Assembly (NCBI GenBank): GCA_046565985.1
Contig: JBKHXN010000044.1
Coordinates: forward strand, 1-64,000
Reading direction: 5' to 3'
Source of the DNA: Polycyclovorans sp046565985
Lineage (GTDB): Bacteria > Pseudomonadota > Gammaproteobacteria > Nevskiales > Nevskiaceae
Length of the DNA stretch: 64,000 nt
The first letter of the stretch is position 1. Each line of letters starts with the position of its first letter. The notes beneath the pieces are model-generated. The model was given only the letters and a program-made list of their open reading frames with translations, was not told where the DNA came from and made no database searches. Shown here one piece after another: positions 38,160 to 49,105 of the stretch. The translations under genes were made by a program, and so were the position numbers.

Positions 38160-39953
38160 TCAGCCGTCGCCGGCAGCCGTGGGCTGGAGCAGCTTGTCGC
38201 GCTGCTCGCCGAGCTGCTGCAGGGCATGCTCGTAGCCGCGCTGGCAGACCTCGTCGAGCTTTTTCCAGTCGAACAGCGCGATGCCGCTGACCGGCATGCG
38301 CAGATAGACATCCGCGCGCTGGGCGCGCGCCGCCACCTGGGTTTCGCTGGTGATGGTGGCGGTGCGGAACATGATGTTGAACAGACCCGGGCGCTTGCCC
38401 AGCGCCTTCCACTTGAACAGGCCCTCGGGGTCGGGACCCTCGATGCCCGGCGCCTGCAGGCCGCCGGCGGTGGAGACGTCCGAGGCCAGGATCGGCCCGC
38501 GCTGCAGGCGCTGCATCACGTCGGTGGGCAGGCTGTTGACCAGCGCGCCGTCCACCAGCAGCTCCCCCTTGTAGACGATCGGCGGCGCCACCCCGGGGAC
38601 CGCCATGCTGGCCGCCAGCCAGATCGCCAGCGGGCCACGGTCGTGCACCATCTCGGTGCCGCGGGTGAGGTTGCTGGAAATGCAGAAGAACGGGGTGCGC
38701 AGATGCTCGATCTGGCGCTCGCCGAAGATGTCCTTCAGCCGGCCCACGAACTTGCGCCCGCGCAGCAGCGCCACCGAGGGAAACAGGTAATCGTTGAGGT
38801 AGTTGTGCGTGACGAAGGTCTCGCGGGCGATGTGCAGGATCTCGTGGTGCGAATATCCGGCGCCGACCAGCGCGGCGAAAAATGCGCCCATGCTGCTGCC
38901 GCCGGCCACGTCGACCGGGATCTTCAGCTCGGCCATCGCGCGCAGCAGGCCGATGTGGGCAAAGCCACGGGCGCCGCCGCCGCCCAGCACCAGGCCCACG
39001 CCGCGTCCGGTGAGGCTGCGCGCCAGACTGGCCGCGTCGCCGGCGTGCTGCGGGCGCAGGTAGAAGTGCGCTTCCGCGCCGGTCTGTTCGCGCCAGCTGT
39101 CCACTTCGCCAGGGCCTTCACTCTCGGCGCGCAGCAGCAGCAGCCTGATCGCGGCCCGGCTGCCCGACTGGCGCAGCTCGTCCACCATGGCCGTGGCCAG
39201 GGGCCGGGTCTGGACCGGGGCGCAGACCAGTATCTCGTCGGCCTGACGCATGCAGCGCCGCGCCCAGGCGTCGGCGTCGTCTCCGGCGCAATAGATCAGG
39301 TAACGAAACTCGGCTTCCTGGGCATTGAGCCAGGTGACCAGCCGCTCATTGGCGGCGCCGTCCTCAAAGCGGGCCTGCGCCGCACCCGCCCCCAGCGCGG
39401 CGTCCACGGTGGCGATGTCGAGCACGCGCACCGTCCCGTAGCGTCCCAGCTCCTCGGCCATGTCCTGGGCCAGAGCCTTCAACGACGGGCGGGGCACCAG
39501 CGGAATCAGCGCGATGGCGCGCTGGGCGCGCACCGATTCCAGGCGGCGCACGCCGTGGTGCACCCGCAGGCGCTGGATGATCACGCGCGTGGCGTCGAGC
39601 AGGGCCTGCGGATACTGCTGGATCAGTTCGGCCAGTACCTCGCGCGTGATCTTCAGCAGCAGCGAGTCACGCACTGCAAAGACCGTGGTGGCACGGTGCT
39701 CGATGGCCAGCAGATCCACTTCGCCGAAGGCCTCGGCACGGCCGATGTCGCCCGCCGGCTGGCCGCTGGGAAAGATCGCGCGCAGCCTGCCGGAGCCGAC
39801 GACATAAACCGCGTCGGCCGCGTCGCCGTGGCGATAGAGGACCGAGCCACCGCGGATCTCGAACAGCGCCGCCCGCGCCGCGAGGGCGGTGAGGGCTTCC
39901 CGCGTGAGCCCGGCGAACAGCCGGGTTTCGGAAAGCACCTCGACCGCGTTCAT
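38160..39953 (-). CDS. patatin-like phospholipase with cNMP-binding domain
   Basis: 597 residues. Residues 1-130 form a cyclic-nucleotide-binding domain (AEAFGEVDLLAIEHRATTVFAV). Residues about 315-520 form a patatin domain with the oxyanion motif GGGGARGFAHIG (about 322), nucleophile G-S-S-M-G (about 350-354) and catalytic Asp in VDGALVN (about 465). The architecture resembles eukaryotic neuropathy target esterase and bacterial RssA/YlbK-like proteins. It probably hydrolyses lysophospholipids and may respond to cyclic nucleotides. It ends 90 bp before the S9A gene promoter. Confidence 0.88.
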   Translation of the reverse strand: MNAVEVLSETRLFAGLTREALTALAARAALFEIRGGSVLYRHGDAADAVYVVGSGRLRAIFPSGQPAGDIGRAEAFGEVDLLAIEHRATTVFAVRDSLLLKITREVLAELIQQYPQALLDATRVIIQRLRVHHGVRRLESVRAQRAIALIPLVPRPSLKALAQDMAEELGRYGTVRVLDIATVDAALGAGAAQARFEDGAANERLVTWLNAQEAEFRYLIYCAGDDADAWARRCMRQADEILVCAPVQTRPLATAMVDELRQSGSRAAIRLLLLRAESEGPGEVDSWREQTGAEAHFYLRPQHAGDAASLARSLTGRGVGLVLGGGGARGFAHIGLLRAMAELKIPVDVAGGSSMGAFFAALVGAGYSHHEILHIARETFVTHNYLNDYLFPSVALLRGRKFVGRLKDIFGERQIEHLRTPFFCISSNLTRGTEMVHDRGPLAIWLAASMAVPGVAPPIVYKGELLVDGALVNSLPTDVMQRLQRGPILASDVSTAGGLQAPGIEGPDPEGLFKWKALGKRPGLFNIMFRTATITSETQVAARAQRADVYLRMPVSGIALFDWKKLDEVCQRGYEHALQQLGEQRDKLLQPTAAGDG

Positions 39954-39981
39954 GCCGGCCTCATCGGATCGTGGCGGGCGC

Positions 39982-41793
39982 TCAGCGCTGGCCGGCGATC
40001 CAGCCGTCCACCACGCGCTCCAGGATACTCAGCGGCATGGAGCCGTTCTGCAGCACCAGGTTGTGGAACTGGCGGATGTCGAAACGCTCGCCGAGCTGTT
40101 CCTGCGCGCGAGTGCGCAGCTCCAGCAGCTTGAGCATGCCGATCTTGTACGCGAGCGCCTGGCCGGGGATCACCAGGTAGCGCTCGATCTCGGCGACCAC
40201 GTCGGTCTGCGGCATGCCGGTCTTTTCCTGCATGTAGGCGATGGCCTGTTCGCGCGTCCAGCGCTTGGCGTGCAGGCCGGTATCCACCACCAGCCGCACG
40301 GAGCGGAACATCTCCGCCTGCAGGCGGCCGAGGTCGTCATAGGGGTCCTGCAGATAGCCCAGTTCCTTGGCCAGCCGCTCGGCATACAGCGCCCAGCCCT
40401 CGACATAGGCGGTCTGGTAGGTCACGCGGCGGAAGGTGGGCACGCCGCTGAGCTCCTGGGCGATGGCGATCTGGAAGTGGTGCCCGGGAATCGCCTCGTG
40501 ATAGGCCAGCGTACGCATGCCGAACTTGGCCACTTCCTTGACGTTGCGCAGGTTCATGTAAAAGATGCCGGGCCGCGAGCCGTCCAGCGCCGGCGGGTTG
40601 TAGTAGGCGCCCGGGGATCCCTGTTCCTTGAAGGGCGGAATGCGCTCGACTTTCACCCCCATGCGCGGGCGCACGTCGAAGACCGGATCGAGCCCGGCGC
40701 TGATGTCGTCGATCAGCGTCTGGAAGTCCGCCAGGATCGCCGCGCGGCCCTCGTCGGTATCCGGATAGAGGAAGCGCTCGTCCTCGCCCAGCGCGGTCAT
40801 GCGCTCGCCCACGCTGCCACGGGTGTGGCCCTGGCTGCGCAGCAGGGCGTCCATCTCCGCCTCCACCCGTGCCACTTCCGCGAGCCCAATGGCGTGCACC
40901 TCGTCCGGCGTCAGTTGCGTGGTGGTGTGGTGGCGTACGGCATGGCGGTAGTAGGCGTCGCCGTCGGGCAGCTTCCACACGCCGTAATTCTCGGTCACGC
41001 GCGGCAGCAGCGCCTCGAAGTAGGCGATCAGCCCCGCGTAGGCGGGATAGACGGTCTGCGTGATGGCCGCCTCGCCCTGCGCCAGCAGCGCCTGGCGCGC
41101 ACCGTCGTCGAGCGTTTCGAGCCCTTCCACGCCCTTGCGCAGGCTGACGTAGAGAATGTTCTCGGTCGCCGGCGTGGCGATGAAGCCGCGCATCTCCGCC
41201 AGGACTTTCTCGATGACGAACCGCGGCGGCAGGATGCCGCGCGATTCGCGCAGGCGCAGACCTTCCATGAGCTGGTCAAACTTCCAGCCAAAGCGCTCCA
41301 GACGGGCGATGTAGTCGCGCGCCTCGTCGGCATCACCAATGGCGTGTACGGTGGCCATGAACGTCGGCAGGCCGTTCTGCACGCCGAACAGCTGGTTCAC
41401 CGGGTAGTTGTGGTACTGCCAGGGCTCGCCGTCCACGCTGTCCACCAGGGCGGCTTCCATCAGGTCATAGGACAGCTGATCCTCGGCGGAGAGCCGGCTA
41501 CGCTCATAGCGGCGCAGGGTCTCCAGCGCGGTGCGTGCGTGCTCGGCCTTTATTTGTTGGTGAGCCGGCGAGATCGGGGTCAGATCGTCACGGTGGAAGG
41601 TGATGCCGTACTGCTCCAGCACCCGCAGCTGGGACAGGGCCTCGGGGTCGTCCATGACCGACTGCACCAGCGTGCGCTCGAAGAACAGGCCCAGCGTGAG
41701 CGGCTTGAAATACCAGGTATGCAGGCCCAGCGCGACGGCGCCCAGCACCGCCAGCAGCAGCACCGAGCCTGTGATCTTGAAGAAGGTTTTCAT
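39982..41793 (-). CDS. DUF885 family putative zinc peptidase
   Basis: 603 residues. One N-terminal hydrophobic helix (VLLLAVLGAVALGLHTWYF) anchors or exports it. The DUF885 metal-binding motif HEAIPGHHFQIA lies at about 431-442, followed by YVEGWALYAERLAKELG. Members of this family are distantly related to M32/M2 peptidases, and most remain uncharacterised. It is surrounded by an S9A peptidase, an M2 peptidase and a peptide transporter, which supports a peptidase role. A terminator and a structured repeat separate it from the M2 gene. Confidence 0.82.
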   Translation of the reverse strand: MKTFFKITGSVLLLAVLGAVALGLHTWYFKPLTLGLFFERTLVQSVMDDPEALSQLRVLEQYGITFHRDDLTPISPAHQQIKAEHARTALETLRRYERSRLSAEDQLSYDLMEAALVDSVDGEPWQYHNYPVNQLFGVQNGLPTFMATVHAIGDADEARDYIARLERFGWKFDQLMEGLRLRESRGILPPRFVIEKVLAEMRGFIATPATENILYVSLRKGVEGLETLDDGARQALLAQGEAAITQTVYPAYAGLIAYFEALLPRVTENYGVWKLPDGDAYYRHAVRHHTTTQLTPDEVHAIGLAEVARVEAEMDALLRSQGHTRGSVGERMTALGEDERFLYPDTDEGRAAILADFQTLIDDISAGLDPVFDVRPRMGVKVERIPPFKEQGSPGAYYNPPALDGSRPGIFYMNLRNVKEVAKFGMRTLAYHEAIPGHHFQIAIAQELSGVPTFRRVTYQTAYVEGWALYAERLAKELGYLQDPYDDLGRLQAEMFRSVRLVVDTGLHAKRWTREQAIAYMQEKTGMPQTDVVAEIERYLVIPGQALAYKIGMLKLLELRTRAQEQLGERFDIRQFHNLVLQNGSMPLSILERVVDGWIAGQR

Positions 41794-41895
41794 CTGGATG
41801 TTCCGATTGCGTTGAACGGTCCGAGGCTGCGGACAGCCCGGGAAGAATCGAGTGACGGGTAGAGCCTAGTGTTGCAGACGGGTCTGCGGACTAGC

Positions 41896-41923
41896 AAAAA
41901 AGCGGCGCAGTTGCCTGCGCCGC
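41896..41923 (-). terminator. intrinsic terminator downstream of the M2 peptidase gene
   Basis: On the minus strand GCGGCGCAG, loop GCAA, CTGCGCCGC, then six T. It ends the POT-M2 transcript after the repeat region. Confidence 0.88.
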
Positions 41924-41965
41924 CCAGTCCTCCCTGCCCGCTTCCCCCATTATTCCGTGTCGCTA

Positions 41966-42163
41966 CCGCCGTGCCTCATTGAACCCCGGGGCGGCCCTCC
42001 CTGGCCGCCCGCTCGCGGGAGCGGATGTCCACTGGACATCCTGCCGCACCGCTTGAATGCACTCCTTCCTCGCCATCCATGGCGCCGCCGCCGTGCCTCA
42101 TTGAACCCCGGGGCGGCCCTCCCTGGCCGCCCGCTCGCGGGAGCGGATGTCCACTGGACATCC
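41966..42163. repeat. 76-bp perfect direct repeat with internal palindromes (REP-like)
   Basis: Copies at 41966-42041 and 42088-42163 are identical over 76 bp, offset by 122. Each contains three hairpins: GGGCGGCC/GGCCGCCC (loop CTCCCT), CCGCTC/GAGCGG (loop GCGG) and GGATGTCCA-C-TGGACATCC. The 46-bp spacer after copy 1 may be part of a 122-bp unit whose second copy is truncated. It begins 3 bp after the M2 stop codon. Confidence 0.85.
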
Positions 42164-42165
42164 GC

Positions 42166-44073
42166 TTAGTTCCCGCTCGCCCAGCCGCAGCTCTTGCCCT
42201 GGTTCTGGGTCTTCAGGTAAGCGCGCAGCGGAGCGAAGTAGTCCACCAGCGCGGTGGCGTCCATCTGCCGCTGGCCGGTGATTTTCTCCATCGCCACCGG
42301 CCAGGGCTGGCTGGCGCCCAGGGCCAGCATCTCGCGCAGTTTCTTGCCAGCTTCGGCGTTGCCGTAGATGTCGCACTCGTGCAGCGGGCCCCGGTGGCCG
42401 GCGGCCTCGCACAGCGCCTTCTGGAACTGGAACTGCAGGACGAAAGCGAGGAAGTAGCGCGTATACGGCGTGTTGCCGGGGATGTGGTACTTGGCGCCGG
42501 GATCAAAATCGGTCTCGCTGCGCCCCAGCGGCGGCGCCACGCCCTGGTATTGCGCACGCAGGTCCCACCAGCCCTGGTTGTACTGATCCGGGCCCAGCTC
42601 GCCGGAAAACACTTTCCAGCGCCACTGATCCACCAGCTTGCCCCAGGGCAGGAAGGTGATCTTGTCCAGCGCCAGCTTCATCTGCTGGTTGATGACCGCC
42701 TGCTCGTCGGTCTTGACGTCCTTGACCAGCCCGATCTTCTGCAGGTGCGCCGGGGTGAGCGACAGGGTGATGGTGTCGCCGATCGCCTCGTGGAAGCCGT
42801 CGTGCGCGCCGGTCTGGAACATCGGCGGCAGATGGTTGTACATCAGGTAGTAGTAGATGTGGCCGAGCTCGTGATGGATGGTGGTGAGCTGATCCTCGTC
42901 CGGCTCGATGCACTGCTTGATCCGCACATCTCCCTTGTAATTCAGGTCCCAGGCGCTGGCGTGGCAGACCACGTCGCGGTCGCGCGGCTGCACCAGCAGG
43001 GATTTCTCGTAGAAGCTCTCCGGCAGCTTGGGGAAACCCAGCGAGGTGTAGAAGTCCTCGCTGAGCTCGGTCATCTTCACCGCCACGGCGCGGTCTGCCT
43101 GGTATTCGATCTCGGCCAGCTGGCGCGCGTCGGGCTTGCCGGCCGCGGCCAGCCGCTCACGGTACTCGGCTTCGCGCAGGGCGCGCAGGCTGCGGCTCAC
43201 GTCCAGATCGCCGACGCCCTTGTACGGCTCCATCAGCGGGTAGAGGTTGCCCCACTGCTGCGCCCACATGTTGCCCAGCAGATGCGCCGGGATCAGGCCC
43301 TCGCGCGGCACGACCTCGTTGCCGTAGCGGGCATTGAGCCGCTCGCGCACATGGCAGTGCAGCTCCTCGTAGAGCGGCTCCACCTGGCTCCACAGCCGCT
43401 CGACCTCCGCCTCGAACTCGGCAGGGCTCATGTCATAGCCGCCGCGCCAGACTTCGCCGGTGTTGGCAAAGCCCATCTCGCGGGCGCCGGTGTTCACCAG
43501 CTCCACGAAGCGCTGGTAATCGGCACGGATCGGCTTGGCCGTGGCGTGCCAGCCGGCCCAGGCCTCGGCGATCTGTTCCGGCGTGTAGCGGAACTCGGTG
43601 TTGTTGATGATCTTCTCGATCTCCTGCAGCGTCATGCAGGGCTTGCCTTCCGGGCACCACTTGCCCGAGCCGTAATTGGCCTCCATCTTGGCCATCAGGG
43701 TGGCGAGCTCGCCCTGCAGCGCCGGATCCGAAGGTGCCGGGGCCGAGACATTCTTCAGCAGCATCAGGCTGCGCGCGGTCTCTGGCGCCAGGCCCTGCAC
43801 GCCGTTGAAGCGCTTGGATTCCTCCACCTTGCGCGCGGAATACTCCAGCAGCTCGGCGGTGGCGGTGGAGGACAGCAGCTGGCTGTCATCATTGATGTAG
43901 GTCGCGCCGATCCAGAACGCGGCGTTGAGTCGCGCGGCATTGTCGAGCTGGAACTGGTTGATGCCGGCGATGAAGGCATCGGCTTCCTGCGGCGTGGGTG
44001 CGGAGGTTTCAGGCGCCCGCGAACAGGCGGCCAGGCTCAGCGCGGCGAGCGCCAGGATCAGACGTTTCGGCAT
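42166..44073 (-). CDS. M2 family peptidyl-dipeptidase (ACE-like) lipoprotein
   Basis: 635 residues from ATG 44073 behind GGAG. LALAALSLAACS is a lipobox signal, so the enzyme is membrane-anchored in the periplasm. The zinc motif is HHELGH near residue 398, with the third ligand Glu in GFHEAIGD, and CIEPDEDQLTTIHHELGH in full context matches bacterial ACE homologues. It removes C-terminal dipeptides. It follows the POT peptide transporter gene by 32 bp, so the dipeptides it releases may be taken up by its partner. Confidence 0.93.
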   Translation of the reverse strand: MPKRLILALAALSLAACSRAPETSAPTPQEADAFIAGINQFQLDNAARLNAAFWIGATYINDDSQLLSSTATAELLEYSARKVEESKRFNGVQGLAPETARSLMLLKNVSAPAPSDPALQGELATLMAKMEANYGSGKWCPEGKPCMTLQEIEKIINNTEFRYTPEQIAEAWAGWHATAKPIRADYQRFVELVNTGAREMGFANTGEVWRGGYDMSPAEFEAEVERLWSQVEPLYEELHCHVRERLNARYGNEVVPREGLIPAHLLGNMWAQQWGNLYPLMEPYKGVGDLDVSRSLRALREAEYRERLAAAGKPDARQLAEIEYQADRAVAVKMTELSEDFYTSLGFPKLPESFYEKSLLVQPRDRDVVCHASAWDLNYKGDVRIKQCIEPDEDQLTTIHHELGHIYYYLMYNHLPPMFQTGAHDGFHEAIGDTITLSLTPAHLQKIGLVKDVKTDEQAVINQQMKLALDKITFLPWGKLVDQWRWKVFSGELGPDQYNQGWWDLRAQYQGVAPPLGRSETDFDPGAKYHIPGNTPYTRYFLAFVLQFQFQKALCEAAGHRGPLHECDIYGNAEAGKKLREMLALGASQPWPVAMEKITGQRQMDATALVDYFAPLRAYLKTQNQGKSCGWASGN

Positions 44074-44105
44074 GGTCAGGCTCCGGTCTGGAGAAATGGA
44101 AAATT

Positions 44106-45572
<1,467 letters not shown>

Positions 45573-45769
45573 CTTGATCTGAACCCTGTCTGTGGTGCGC
45601 GGCGCCGCGCACAATGGGCGGAATCTGCGTGAAGATCGGCGCAGCGTCAATGCTGCATCGCAATAAGCGGACGTGCGCGGCGACGCCAAGAATGCGGATG
45701 GCTTCGAGTACACTCTGCGCCCAATAAATCCAGTGCGCCCGGCCAGGGTGCCGCTACAGGGATATCTGC

Positions 45770-48265
45770 ATGCGCTCGCTATTGCTCAGCATGTCGTACG
45801 GTCTGGCGTGGTGGCTGTTCCGGCCCTTCAGCCGGCTGATCCGCTACAAGACCGCGCCCGGCGCGCTGCGCGAGAGCCTGGGCCTGGACCCGTCCAAACC
45901 GGTGGTCTTCGTGCTCGCCACCCGCGACTGGAGCGATCTGTTCGTGCTCGAGCGCCTGTGCCGCGACCTGCAGCTGCCGCGCCCCAGCCGCACCGGCCTG
46001 AATTTTCCCAGCGTGGACCGCGCCGGCGTGGTGTACCTGCCGGCCCTGCTGGAGACACGGGTGCGCCGCACCGAGCTGACCGGGCTCATGGAGACGGCGA
46101 TCGCCACGCGCGACTACGAGGCACAGATCGTGCCCGTCTCGATCTTCTGGGGGCGTGATCCGGGCTCCGAGACCAGCCTGTTCAAGCTGCTGTTTGCCGA
46201 CAGCGTGCAGGCCGGCCGCCTGCGCAAGCTGTTCATCATGCTGGTCAACGGGCGCAACGTGCTGGCGCACTTCGGCCTGCCGTTCTCCTTCCGCGAGTAC
46301 GTGGACAAGAGTCCGGACGCGGCCACCGCCATCCGCAAGATCACGCGCGTGATGCACTTCCACTTCCTGCGTGCGCGCACCGCGGCGCTGGGCCCGACCC
46401 TGCTGCGGCGCCAGGTGGTGATCGACGGCCTGCTGCAGACCCCGGGCGTGCGCGAGGCCTGCCAGAAACAGGCCGCCGAGCAGGGCGGCACGCCGGAGGC
46501 GGCGATGCGGCACGCCCGCCGCTGCGCCGAGGAAATCGCCGCCGACTACTCCTCGACCAGCATCAATTTTCTGGAGCGCTTCCTGGCCACCGTGGTGTGG
46601 AAGCGCGTGTTCCGCGATATTGACGTGCGCGGCCTGGAGCGTGTCCGCGAGCTGGCGCAGGGGCATGAAATCATCTACATGCCCTCGCACCGCAGCCACG
46701 CCGACTATCTGCTGGTGTCCTACTCGCTGTACCACGCCGGCCTGGTGCCGCCGCACATCGCCGCCGGCGTCAATCTCAACTTCTGGCCGGTGGGCGGGCT
46801 GCTGCGCCGCTGCGGTGCTTTCTACATGCGCCGCAGCTTCAGCGGCGACCGCGTCTATACCGCCGTGTTCCGCGCCTACGTGGAAGCGCTGATCAGCCGC
46901 GGCTATTCCATCGAGTTCTTCCCCGAAGGCGGGCGCAGCCGCACCGGCCGCCTGCTGGCGCCCAAGACCGGCCTGCTGTCCATGGTCGCCGAGGCCGGGC
47001 TCAAGCAGCGCGCGCGCAAGATCGCCATGGTCCCGGTCTTCATCGGTTACGACAAATGCTGGGAAGTCGCCAGCTATTCCAAGGAGCTGCGCGGCGCGGC
47101 CAAGACCAAGGAATCGGCCGAGGGCCTGCTCAAGGCCGGCAAGATCCTCGGCAAGAGCTATGGCAAGGCCTACATCAATTTTGGCGAGCCACTGCTCTTG
47201 CAGGAATACGCCGACCAGCACCTGCCCGGCTGGCGTGAGCAGTTCCAGCCCGATTCGGACCAGCGCCCGGACCACTTCCAGCCCTTCATCAACGAGCTGG
47301 CGCTGGAAAACGCGCGGCGCATCAATGCCGCGGCGGTAGCCAACCCCACGGGACTGGCGGCGGTGGCGCTGCTGTCCAGTCCGCAGCGGGCGGTGAGCCG
47401 GGAAGAGTTCGTCGAACAGGTCGGCCACCTGATCTGGCTGCTCAAGGGACGCCCGGCGGGCCCCTACCAGGTGATCCCGGAAACCTCACCGCGCGCGGTG
47501 GTGGAGTGGACGGCGCCGATCTCCCGCATCGCCCAGATCGGCCATCCCTGGGGCGAGGTCTACGCCATCACCGGCCGGGACGCGGCCAGTCTCACCTACA
47601 ACCGCAACAACGTGCAGCACCTGTTCGCGCTGCCGGGGCTGATCGCCAACTTCTTCCGCACCCGTCTGCTGCTCAGCGAAGACCTGGTCCTGATGGGTGT
47701 GCGCGCCCTGTATCCGTTCCTGCGCAACGAATTCTTCCTGCAATGGCCGCCCGATGCGATCGAGCCGGTGGCGCGCGAGTGGCTGGCGGTGATGATCGGG
47801 CTGGGCCTGATCGAGCGCGCCGACGACGGCCGGCTGCGCCGCCCGGAAGTCACCAGCCCCACCTATTCCAGCCTGGCCATGCTCGGACGCGTCATGGGGG
47901 AGACCCTGGAACGCTACTGCATGACCGCGCTGCTGCTGGCACACGAGCGCAAGACCCAGCAGCGCCTGCCGCGCGAGCAGTTCGAGGAAGACTGCCGCCT
48001 GATGGCCGAGCGCATCGCCATGCTGACCGGGCGCAATGCCCCGGAATTCTTCGACAAGACGCTGTTCCGCGGCTATCTCAATACGCTGATCGAGATCGGC
48101 ATGGTCAGCGAGACCGGGGAGAAGACCCTGGTGGTGGATGCTCGGATCGAGCGCATCGCCGAACGCTCGCTGGAACTGCTCTCCGACGAGGCGCGGCAGA
48201 CCCTGCTGCAGGTGCTCTCGCGCCGCAAACCCGGGGCAGAGACCGAGGCGGCGGTTTCGCTATAA
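45770..48265 (+). CDS. plsB: glycerol-3-phosphate 1-O-acyltransferase
   Basis: 831 residues, close to E. coli PlsB (807). The acyltransferase motif HRSHAD (about 307-312) is followed by the FFPEGGRSRTGRLLAPKTG substrate block. It acylates glycerol-3-phosphate at the inner membrane, the first step of phospholipid synthesis. Its stop codon TAA is part of a TATAAT sequence that may serve the next gene. Confidence 0.96.
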   Translation: MRSLLLSMSYGLAWWLFRPFSRLIRYKTAPGALRESLGLDPSKPVVFVLATRDWSDLFVLERLCRDLQLPRPSRTGLNFPSVDRAGVVYLPALLETRVRRTELTGLMETAIATRDYEAQIVPVSIFWGRDPGSETSLFKLLFADSVQAGRLRKLFIMLVNGRNVLAHFGLPFSFREYVDKSPDAATAIRKITRVMHFHFLRARTAALGPTLLRRQVVIDGLLQTPGVREACQKQAAEQGGTPEAAMRHARRCAEEIAADYSSTSINFLERFLATVVWKRVFRDIDVRGLERVRELAQGHEIIYMPSHRSHADYLLVSYSLYHAGLVPPHIAAGVNLNFWPVGGLLRRCGAFYMRRSFSGDRVYTAVFRAYVEALISRGYSIEFFPEGGRSRTGRLLAPKTGLLSMVAEAGLKQRARKIAMVPVFIGYDKCWEVASYSKELRGAAKTKESAEGLLKAGKILGKSYGKAYINFGEPLLLQEYADQHLPGWREQFQPDSDQRPDHFQPFINELALENARRINAAAVANPTGLAAVALLSSPQRAVSREEFVEQVGHLIWLLKGRPAGPYQVIPETSPRAVVEWTAPISRIAQIGHPWGEVYAITGRDAASLTYNRNNVQHLFALPGLIANFFRTRLLLSEDLVLMGVRALYPFLRNEFFLQWPPDAIEPVAREWLAVMIGLGLIERADDGRLRRPEVTSPTYSSLAMLGRVMGETLERYCMTALLLAHERKTQQRLPREQFEEDCRLMAERIAMLTGRNAPEFFDKTLFRGYLNTLIEIGMVSETGEKTLVVDARIERIAERSLELLSDEARQTLLQVLSRRKPGAETEAAVSL

Positions 48266-48266
48266 T
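48261..48266 (+). promoter_or_regulatory. TATAAT -10 element for the FKBP gene
   Basis: A perfect -10 hexamer spans the plsB stop codon, 70 bp before the FKBP start. No good -35 is seen 17 bp upstream (AGAGAC), so activity is uncertain. Confidence 0.4.
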
Positions 48267-48336
48267 CGCCGGGCCGTTCCGCACTCCGGCTGCATACACC
48301 CACATTCCGGCGTTCTGCCTTTTTCAGGATTTCCTC

Positions 48337-49059
48337 ATGCTCAAGCCTCTTCGTTTTCTGCCGGCCGTGCTGGTCGCCGGCCTCCTCGGTGCCTGTGCCC
48401 AGTCCGGTGATTCGGGCAGCTCCACGGCCGATCTCAAGACCGACGCCCAGAAGTTTGGCTACGCCATCGGCGTGGACCTGGGCCAGTCCCTGCAGCCGGT
48501 GAAGGACGACGTGGACGTCGCCGCGCTCAAGGCCGGCCTGGACGATGCCTTCAACGGCAAGACCCTGCGGCTGGATGAAGCCGCGCGCGACGAGGTGAAG
48601 GACACCGTCTCCGCCCGCATGCAGCAGCGTCAGGCTGAAGAGCGCAGCGCGCAGGCCAGCAAGGCGCTGGAAGAAGGCACCAAGTTCCTGGCCGAGAACG
48701 GCAAGCGCGAGGGCGTGAAGACCACTGCCTCGGGCCTGCAGTACGAGGTGCTGGCCGAGGGCAAGGGCGCCAAACCCACCGCCGCCGACACCGTCACCGT
48801 CCACTATCGCGGCACGCTGATCAACGGCGAGGAGTTCGACAGTTCGCACTCGCGCGGCGAGCCGGCCACCTTCCCGCTGGCCAACGTGATCAGCGGCTGG
48901 ACCGAGGGCGTGCAGCTGATGTCCCCGGGCGCCAAGTACAAGTTCTACATCCCGTCCGCCCTGGCCTATGGCGAGCGCGGCGCCGGCGTACGCATCAGCC
49001 CCAACTCCACGCTGATCTTTGAAGTGGAGCTGCTGTCGGTGGAAAAAGCCGGCAAGTAA
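48337..49059 (+). CDS. FKBP-type peptidyl-prolyl isomerase lipoprotein (Mip/FkpA-like)
   Basis: 240 residues from ATG 48337. A lipobox (LLGACAQ) anchors it in the outer membrane or periplasm. The N-terminal dimerisation helices (about 35-125, FGYAIGVDLGQSLQPV) are followed by an FKBP domain (about 130-238, ADTVTVHYRGTLINGEEFDSS, LAYGERGAGVRI). It assists folding of exported proteins. It is alone between plsB and a terminator. Confidence 0.93.
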   Translation: MLKPLRFLPAVLVAGLLGACAQSGDSGSSTADLKTDAQKFGYAIGVDLGQSLQPVKDDVDVAALKAGLDDAFNGKTLRLDEAARDEVKDTVSARMQQRQAEERSAQASKALEEGTKFLAENGKREGVKTTASGLQYEVLAEGKGAKPTAADTVTVHYRGTLINGEEFDSSHSRGEPATFPLANVISGWTEGVQLMSPGAKYKFYIPSALAYGERGAGVRISPNSTLIFEVELLSVEKAGK

Positions 49060-49078
49060 GCCCGCAGCGCGGTTCCAG

Positions 49079-49105
49079 AACGGCCGGGTCTCCCCGGCCG
49101 TTTTT
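49079..49105 (+). terminator. intrinsic terminator after the FKBP gene
   Basis: ACGGCCGGG and CCCGGCCGT form a stem with a short TCTC loop, followed by five T. The convergent DUF4124 gene ends at 49105, so it may work both ways. Confidence 0.85.

Larger units (their letters stand above)
41794..42165. other. intergenic region with terminator and duplicated repeat, no gene
   Basis: It lies between the DUF885 gene and the M2 peptidase gene. It holds the terminator at 41896-41923 and the repeat at 41966-42163; the rest shows nothing recognisable. A 61-codon minus-strand reading frame at 41976-42161 runs through the repeat but has no RBS and is not considered a gene. Confidence 0.7.

Noticed and set aside
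41976..42161. 61-codon frame through the duplicated repeat
   Set aside because: It is explained by the repeat itself and lacks an RBS; treated as intergenic.
41966..42163. CRISPR-like array
   Set aside because: Only two copies of 76 bp with internal hairpins and no regular spacers.
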